Assembly (NCBI RefSeq): GCF_001922305.1 | Contig: NZ_CP018839.1 | Location: forward strand, 124,001-188,000 | Length of the DNA stretch: 64,000 nucleotides | Direction: 5' to 3' | DNA from: Thauera chlorobenzoica | Lineage (GTDB): Bacteria > Pseudomonadota > Gammaproteobacteria > Burkholderiales > Rhodocyclaceae | Shown here: in pieces, positions 59,244 through 64,000 of the stretch | Layout of the letters: each line of letters opens with the position of its first letter | How positions within the stretch are numbered: position 1 is the stretch's first letter | Program-made: the position numbers and the translations under genes | The notes under the pieces: model-generated | Seen by the model: the letters and a program-made list of their open reading frames with translations, nothing else | Databases searched by the model: none | What the model was told of the DNA's origin: nothing

Positions 59244-60551
59244 ATGAAATCCCCGTTCGCAGTACCCTCATCTCACCTGCTACGTCCTGCAGCGCTTGCA
59301 CTGGTGGTCGCGCTCACGCTGGGAAGTGGCACCGCCTGGACACAGGGTTCGCCCGACACTCCAACGCTCGGCTCGAGCCCCCAGGCGCTGATTGAATATG
59401 CGCGCCACAGCAACCCCGGCTTTGCCGCTGCCCGCGCGGAAGCGTCCGCAGCGCAGGAGCGCGTGACGCCCGCCGGTGCGCTGCCCGACCCGACGTTCGA
59501 GGTCGAGCTGATGGACGCCACCAACACCATGAGCGGGCGCTCGGCGTCGTTGCTGCCCGGCCAGGTGGGCGAGACCCGCTACCGCATCACCCAGCCGCTA
59601 CCCGGGTGGGGCAAGCGCGAGCTGGCGGTGAAGGCCGCCGAAGCCCAGGCGACCCAGGCTGATGCGATGCGCGATACCTCCTGGGCTGAGCTCGCGGCAA
59701 AGATCGAGACGCTGTGGTTGCGCTACTACGCCGCCGACCGCGAACTCGTCCTCAACCGCGAGGGCTTGACCTTGCTGAAAAGCCTGGAGGAACTCAGCCT
59801 GGCCCGTTACGAGTTGGGTCTGCTGCCGCAGCAGGCGGTGCTGCGCATGCAGCGCGAAATCACTGCCCAGCGCCTCGCGCTCGTGGAGGTCGAACAGCGG
59901 CGCAAGGGCCTGGCAGCGGGGCTCAACGGCCTGCTCGGCCGGGCGCATGATGCGCCGCTCGCCGCACCCGCAGATCCAGCCCCCTTGCCCGAGCAGCTGG
60001 AGGCGGGCGCCCTTTTTGAGGCGGCGGCCAGTGCCAACCCGGACGTGAATGCCGCCGCCTACGGCATCGACGTGGCACGTGCCGAGCGCGAACGAACGTA
60101 TCAGGACCGCTTGCCGGACTTCGCCGTTGGCGTGCGCAACAACCGCCCGGATGAAGGCAAGGCGTCCTGGGACGTGATGTTCGAGGTGATGATCCCGCTG
60201 CAGCAGTCCAGCCGTCGCGCCAGGGAGCGCGAAGCCGAGTACATGCTGATGGCGGCCGAGGCGCGGCGGGAGGACGCCCGCGCGCGCGCGACCGGCGAGC
60301 TCGGTATTGCCTGGTCGATGTATGCGCAAGGCCGCGAGACCTTGCGCCTGCTCGAACATGCGTTGCTGCCGCAGGCCCAGGCCACCCGGGATGCAAGTCA
60401 GGCCGCGCTCAGCAGCGGCACGGTCGACTTCGACAGCGTGATCGAAGCCGAGCGCCAGCTCATCGACATCCGGACTCAACGCTTGAAGACCGAGCTCGAC
60501 ACGCGCCTGGCGCTGACAGAAATCAAGAAACTGACAGGGGATCTGAAGTGA
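59244..60551 (+). CDS. cusC: CusC-like outer membrane factor of the copper RND pump
   Basis: A 435-residue TolC-family protein with a signal peptide (LRPAALALVVALTLGSGTAW). Two OEP domains carry long helices (EERVTPAGALPDPTFEVELM-like region RVTPAGALPDPTFEVELMDA; ITAQRLALVEVEQRRKGLAA). It lacks an obvious lipobox, unlike the other TolC gene here. I start at ATG 59244, giving the signal peptide; an upstream reading is unlikely. Overlaps cusB by four bases. The 135 bases before it show no gene. Confidence 0.9.
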   Translation: MKSPFAVPSSHLLRPAALALVVALTLGSGTAWTQGSPDTPTLGSSPQALIEYARHSNPGFAAARAEASAAQERVTPAGALPDPTFEVELMDATNTMSGRSASLLPGQVGETRYRITQPLPGWGKRELAVKAAEAQATQADAMRDTSWAELAAKIETLWLRYYAADRELVLNREGLTLLKSLEELSLARYELGLLPQQAVLRMQREITAQRLALVEVEQRRKGLAAGLNGLLGRAHDAPLAAPADPAPLPEQLEAGALFEAAASANPDVNAAAYGIDVARAERERTYQDRLPDFAVGVRNNRPDEGKASWDVMFEVMIPLQQSSRRAREREAEYMLMAAEARREDARARATGELGIAWSMYAQGRETLRLLEHALLPQAQATRDASQAALSSGTVDFDSVIEAERQLIDIRTQRLKTELDTRLALTEIKKLTGDLK

Positions 60552-62104
60552 GCTCAGCCGTTCGAATGACGGCGATCGCTGTGGGCGTGGCGATTGCCAT
60601 AGGTGCGGGGTACTGGATTGCGCACCTGCAAAATGCTGGAAATCCAGTTCCGCTGATCACCGAAAGCCAGGCGCAAAGCGATAGCGCAGCCCCGGCCGAC
60701 GGCGAACGCAAGATTCTCTACTACCGCAACCCGATGGGCCTGCCCGACACCTCGCCCGTGCCGAAGAAGGATTCGATGGGCATGGACTACATCCCCGTCT
60801 ATGCCGACGACAAGCCGGACGACAGTGGCGCAGTGGTGGTCAGCCCCGCGCGCATCCAGACCCTGGGGGTGAAGACTGCCGAGGTTGAAGTGCGCGCCGT
60901 GGATTCGGCGGTGCGCGCGAGCGGCCGGATTGAGCTCGACGAGCGCAGGCAGGTGGTGGTGGCACCGCGCTTCGAGGGCTGGATCGAGCGCCTGCATGTG
61001 AATGCCGTGGGCGACGTGGTGAAGAAGGGCCAGCCGCTGTTCACCGCCTACAGCCCCGAGTTGCAATCGACCGGCGAGGAGCTGCGCATCGCCGAGCGCC
61101 TGGCCAGCCAGAGCGCGGCCCATGATGCGCTGGCGAGCGAATCCGCCCGCCGCCTGGCCGAGGCGACGCGCGCGCGCCTGCGCAACCTGCAGGTCGCCGG
61201 CCAGGCCGGTGCGCGCCAGGTCTTCCACGCCCCGGCGAGCGGCGTCGTGTTGGAGAAGATGGCGGTCGAAGGCGGGCGCTTCATGCCGGGCGAGGCGCTG
61301 TTCCGCATCGCGGACCTGTCCCGGGTGTGGATCATCGCCGACGTCTATGAGCAGGACCTCGCCCGCGTGCAGGTTGGCCAGGGTGCGCAGATCACGCTCG
61401 ACGCCTGGCCCGGGCGCAGCTTCGCGGCGCGCGTCGACTACCTGTATCCCACGCTCGACCCGGCCACGCGCAGCACCCGGGTGCGCCTGGAACTGGACAA
61501 CGCGCAAGGCCTGCTGCGCCCCGGGATGTTTGCTCAGGTCTCGCTCGCGGCGGGCGACGCCAGCCCGAGGACGGTGGTGCCGAGCTCGGCGATCATCGAC
61601 GATGGCGAACGGCGGGTCGTGCTGATTGCGCTCGGCGAAGGGCGCTTCAAGCCGCAGCCGGTGAAGCTGGGCGAGCGCGGCCGCGAGGTGGTCGAGGTGC
61701 TCGAAGGCGTGGCGACGGGCGATCGCGTCGTGGTGTCAGCCAACTTCCTGATCGACTCGGAAAGCCAGCTCAAGGCGGCACTCTCCAACTTGGTCGAGCC
61801 CGATGCCGGCGATCAGTCCCAAGCGAGCCCGACCCGTTACGAAGCGCAAGGGACGTTCGATGCACTCGACGCCGAAGGCGGCAGCGTGACGATGACGCAT
61901 GGCGAGATCCCGGCCCTCCAGTGGCCGGCGATGACCATGGACTTCATGATTGCCGATCCGGCGCTGGTGAAGAGCATCGCCCCAGGCTCGCCGGTGCGGT
62001 TCGTCTTCGAGGCGGGTGAGCCAGGCGAGTACATCATCACCGGGATCGAGCCGGTTGCAGGCACTGCGCCTGCACCGAGCGCCGGCGGTCACGGGGGGCA
62101 CTGA
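60548..62104 (+). CDS. cusB: CusB-like periplasmic adaptor with added metal-binding and CusF-like domains
   Basis: A 518-residue RND adaptor with an N-terminal membrane anchor. Residues about 55-85 form a heavy-metal-binding motif ([20 protein letters not shown]), the core adaptor follows (barrel-sandwich hybrid [40 protein letters not shown]), and residues about 425-500 are a CusF-like domain ([20 protein letters not shown]). The C-terminus is GHGGH. The start is GTG. CusB passes copper to CusA; the fused CusF-type tail could do the chaperone step even if the separate cusF gene is broken. Confidence 0.93.
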   Translation: MSSAVRMTAIAVGVAIAIGAGYWIAHLQNAGNPVPLITESQAQSDSAAPADGERKILYYRNPMGLPDTSPVPKKDSMGMDYIPVYADDKPDDSGAVVVSPARIQTLGVKTAEVEVRAVDSAVRASGRIELDERRQVVVAPRFEGWIERLHVNAVGDVVKKGQPLFTAYSPELQSTGEELRIAERLASQSAAHDALASESARRLAEATRARLRNLQVAGQAGARQVFHAPASGVVLEKMAVEGGRFMPGEALFRIADLSRVWIIADVYEQDLARVQVGQGAQITLDAWPGRSFAARVDYLYPTLDPATRSTRVRLELDNAQGLLRPGMFAQVSLAAGDASPRTVVPSSAIIDDGERRVVLIALGEGRFKPQPVKLGERGREVVEVLEGVATGDRVVVSANFLIDSESQLKAALSNLVEPDAGDQSQASPTRYEAQGTFDALDAEGGSVTMTHGEIPALQWPAMTMDFMIADPALVKSIAPGSPVRFVFEAGEPGEYIITGIEPVAGTAPAPSAGGHGGH

Positions 62105-62105
62105 G

Positions 62106-64000
62106 ATGCATGCCCCTGTGACAGACTCTTCGAACGTCGTGCCAACCGACGCGGCAGCCAGACCGGCAGCACCCGGCCTGCTCGACCGCGTCATCGACTG
62201 GTCGGCGCGCAACGTCTTCCTGGTACTGCTGGCCACGCTGTTCCTGATCGGGGGTGGCGTGTATGCGGTCAAGCACACGCCGCTCGACGCGCTGCCCGAC
62301 CTGTCCGACGTGCAGGTGATCGTCTACACCGACTACCCCGGCCAGGCGCCGCAGGTGGTCGAGGACCAGGTCACCTATCCGCTCACCACCTCGATGCTGG
62401 CGGTGCCGCGGGCGAAGGTGGTGCGCGGCTTCTCGATGTTCGGTGCCTCCTATGTGTATGTGATCTTCGAGGACGGCACCGACATCTACTGGGCGCGCTC
62501 GCGCGTGCTCGAGTACCTGAGCTCGGCCGCCGGCCGCCTGCCGCAGGGGGTGTCGCCGCAGATCGGGCCGGACGCCACCGGCGTGGGCTGGGTCTACCAA
62601 TATGCGGTGCTCGGCCGCGACATGAGCCTGGCCGACACCCGCAGCGTGCAGGACTGGTACGTGCGCTACCAGCTCACCAAGGCGCAAGGCGTGTCCGAGG
62701 TGGCGAGCCTGGGCGGCTTCGTGCGCGAGTACCAGGTCACCGTCGATCCGCTGCGCCTGGCCGGCTACGGCATCACCCTCGATGCGGTGACGCAGGCGAT
62801 CCGCGCCTCCAACCGCGACGTCGGCGGCCGGGTCGTCGAACTCGCCGAAAAGGAATACATGGTGCGCGGGCGCGGTTACCTGCGCAGCGTGGAAGACATC
62901 GCCGACATCGTGTTGAAGGCCGAGCGCGGCACCCCGGTGCGGGTGGGCGACGTCGCCCGCGTCGAGCTGGTGCCGGCCGAGCGGCGCGGCATCGCCGAGC
63001 TCAACGGCGAAGGCGAGGTCGCCTCCGGCATCGTCATGGCGCGCTTCGGCCAGAACGCGCTCGACGTGATCGCCAACGTCAAGGCCAAGATCGCCGAGAT
63101 CGCTCCCGGCCTGCCCGCGGGCACCGAGATCGTGCCGGTGTACGACCGCTCCGAGCTGATCGAGCGTGCAATCGCCAACCTGAAATGGACCCTGCTCGAG
63201 GAGAGCCTGATCGTCGCCGCGGTGTGCGTGATCTTCCTGCTCCATGTGCGCAGCGCGCTGGTGGCGATCATCACCCTGCCGCTCGGGATCCTGTTCGCCT
63301 TCATCGCCATGCGTTCGCTCGGCCTGGGCTCGAACATCATGAGTCTGGGCGGCATCGCGATCGCGATCGGGGCGATGGTCGATGCGGCGATCGTGATGAT
63401 CGAGAACGCGCACAAGCACATCGAGCGGCTGCCCGCAGGCGCGACCCAGAAGCAGCGCGGCGCCGCGATCGTGCTCGCGTGCAAGGAGGTCGGGCCGGCG
63501 CTGTTCTTCTCGCTGCTGATCATTACCGTCTCCTTCCTGCCGGTGTTCGCGCTCGAAGGCCAGGAGGGGCGGCTGTTCTCGCCGCTCGCCTTCACCAAGA
63601 CCTTCGCCATGGCCGGCGCCGCGCTGCTGTCGGTGACCCTGGTGCCGGTGCTGATGCTGTTCTTCGTGCGCGGGCGGATCCTGCCCGAGGCGAAGAACCC
63701 GGTGAACCGCTTCCTGATCTGGGTGTACCGGCCGATCATCCAGGGCGTGCTGAGGTTCAAGCTCGTCACGCTGGTGCTGGCCGTGCTGGCGATGGCCGCG
63801 ACCCTGGTGCCCGCACGCCAGATCGGCTCGGAGTTCATGCCGACCTTGAACGAAGGCACGCTGTTCTACATGCCGGCGGCGCTGCCGGGGATGTCGGTGA
63901 CCGAAGCCGGGCGCCTGCTCGCTACCACCAACCGCATCATCAAGACTTTCCCCGAAGTGGAATCGGTCTACGGCAAGGCCGGCCGCGCCAACACTGCGAC
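62106..64000 (+). CDS. cusA: CusA-like heavy-metal efflux RND transporter, N-terminal part
   Basis: The first 631 codons of an HME-RND pump. The N-terminus [20 protein letters not shown] leads to helix 1, then [40 protein letters not shown] and the proton-relay helix [20 protein letters not shown]. Family wording is CusA/SilA (monovalent Cu/Ag) type. The ATG is one base after the cusB stop region. The gene runs off the window; about 400 more codons are expected. Confidence 0.95.
   Translation, partial: MHAPVTDSSNVVPTDAAARPAAPGLLDRVIDWSARNVFLVLLATLFLIGGGVYAVKHTPLDALPDLSDVQVIVYTDYPGQAPQVVEDQVTYPLTTSMLAVPRAKVVRGFSMFGASYVYVIFEDGTDIYWARSRVLEYLSSAAGRLPQGVSPQIGPDATGVGWVYQYAVLGRDMSLADTRSVQDWYVRYQLTKAQGVSEVASLGGFVREYQVTVDPLRLAGYGITLDAVTQAIRASNRDVGGRVVELAEKEYMVRGRGYLRSVEDIADIVLKAERGTPVRVGDVARVELVPAERRGIAELNGEGEVASGIVMARFGQNALDVIANVKAKIAEIAPGLPAGTEIVPVYDRSELIERAIANLKWTLLEESLIVAAVCVIFLLHVRSALVAIITLPLGILFAFIAMRSLGLGSNIMSLGGIAIAIGAMVDAAIVMIENAHKHIERLPAGATQKQRGAAIVLACKEVGPALFFSLLIITVSFLPVFALEGQEGRLFSPLAFTKTFAMAGAALLSVTLVPVLMLFFVRGRILPEAKNPVNRFLIWVYRPIIQGVLRFKLVTLVLAVLAMAATLVPARQIGSEFMPTLNEGTLFYMPAALPGMSVTEAGRLLATTNRIIKTFPEVESVYGKAGRANTA

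Overview
The window is high-GC DNA with classical bacterial operons and E. coli-like promoters. It looks like a chromosome segment of a betaproteobacterium of the Rhodocyclales/Zoogloeaceae type (Thauera/Azoarcus-like). That placement is inferred from the mnmG-rsmG-parA-parB-atpIBEFHAGDC order, the ubiJ/ubiE and mreBCD-mrdAB-rlpA-dac-dat-lipBA arrangements and the base composition; no database search was possible.

Region 1 (1-17.8 kb) is core genome: the end of mnmG, rsmG, the parAB partition genes, a TTG-started MFS transporter, the complete F1Fo ATP synthase operon behind a near-consensus promoter, a leftward ubiquinone-related block (DUF971, ubiE, Tim44-like, ubiJ), phoB-phoR behind a clear Pho box, a HIT protein and a class II glutamine amidotransferase.

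Region 2 (18.1-24.1 kb) is a decayed type I restriction-modification locus. hsdM is intact. A RhuM/Fic gene was cut by an IS66-family element (21160-23592) that has matching inverted repeats and a perfect 8-bp target duplication. hsdS survives only as a 5' stub fused to a fragment of an IS3-type orfA. No hsdR is present.

Region 3 (24.2-42.5 kb) is core genome again: gatCAB (leftward), mreBCD-mrdA-mrdB-rlpA, dacA-dat-DUF493-lipB-lipA, an exported pentapeptide-repeat protein, a Rep/UvrD helicase, a cytochrome c and tRNA-Arg(CCG).

Region 4 (42.5-51.6 kb) is an integrated element next to tRNA-Arg. It has phased short repeats, a small HTH regulator with two operators, an excisionase-like gene, a tyrosine integrase, an HD-domain (YhaM-like) protein, a small membrane protein, and an AddB-like nuclease coupled to an AddA-like helicase that has lost its C-terminus. 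Diverged duplicate and IS21-like remnants show a layered history. This four-gene cargo is the best candidate for an undescribed system in the window.

Region 5 (51.6-64 kb) is a copper-resistance cluster: a DUF411 protein, a CusRS-type two-component system, a Met-rich periplasmic protein, an outer membrane factor, a multicopper oxidase, a frameshifted cupredoxin and a frameshifted CusF-like protein, and the CusCBA efflux system (cusA runs off the end). Three matching 27-bp boxes, each followed by a -10-like hexamer exactly 22 nt downstream, mark three transcription units probably controlled by the local regulator.
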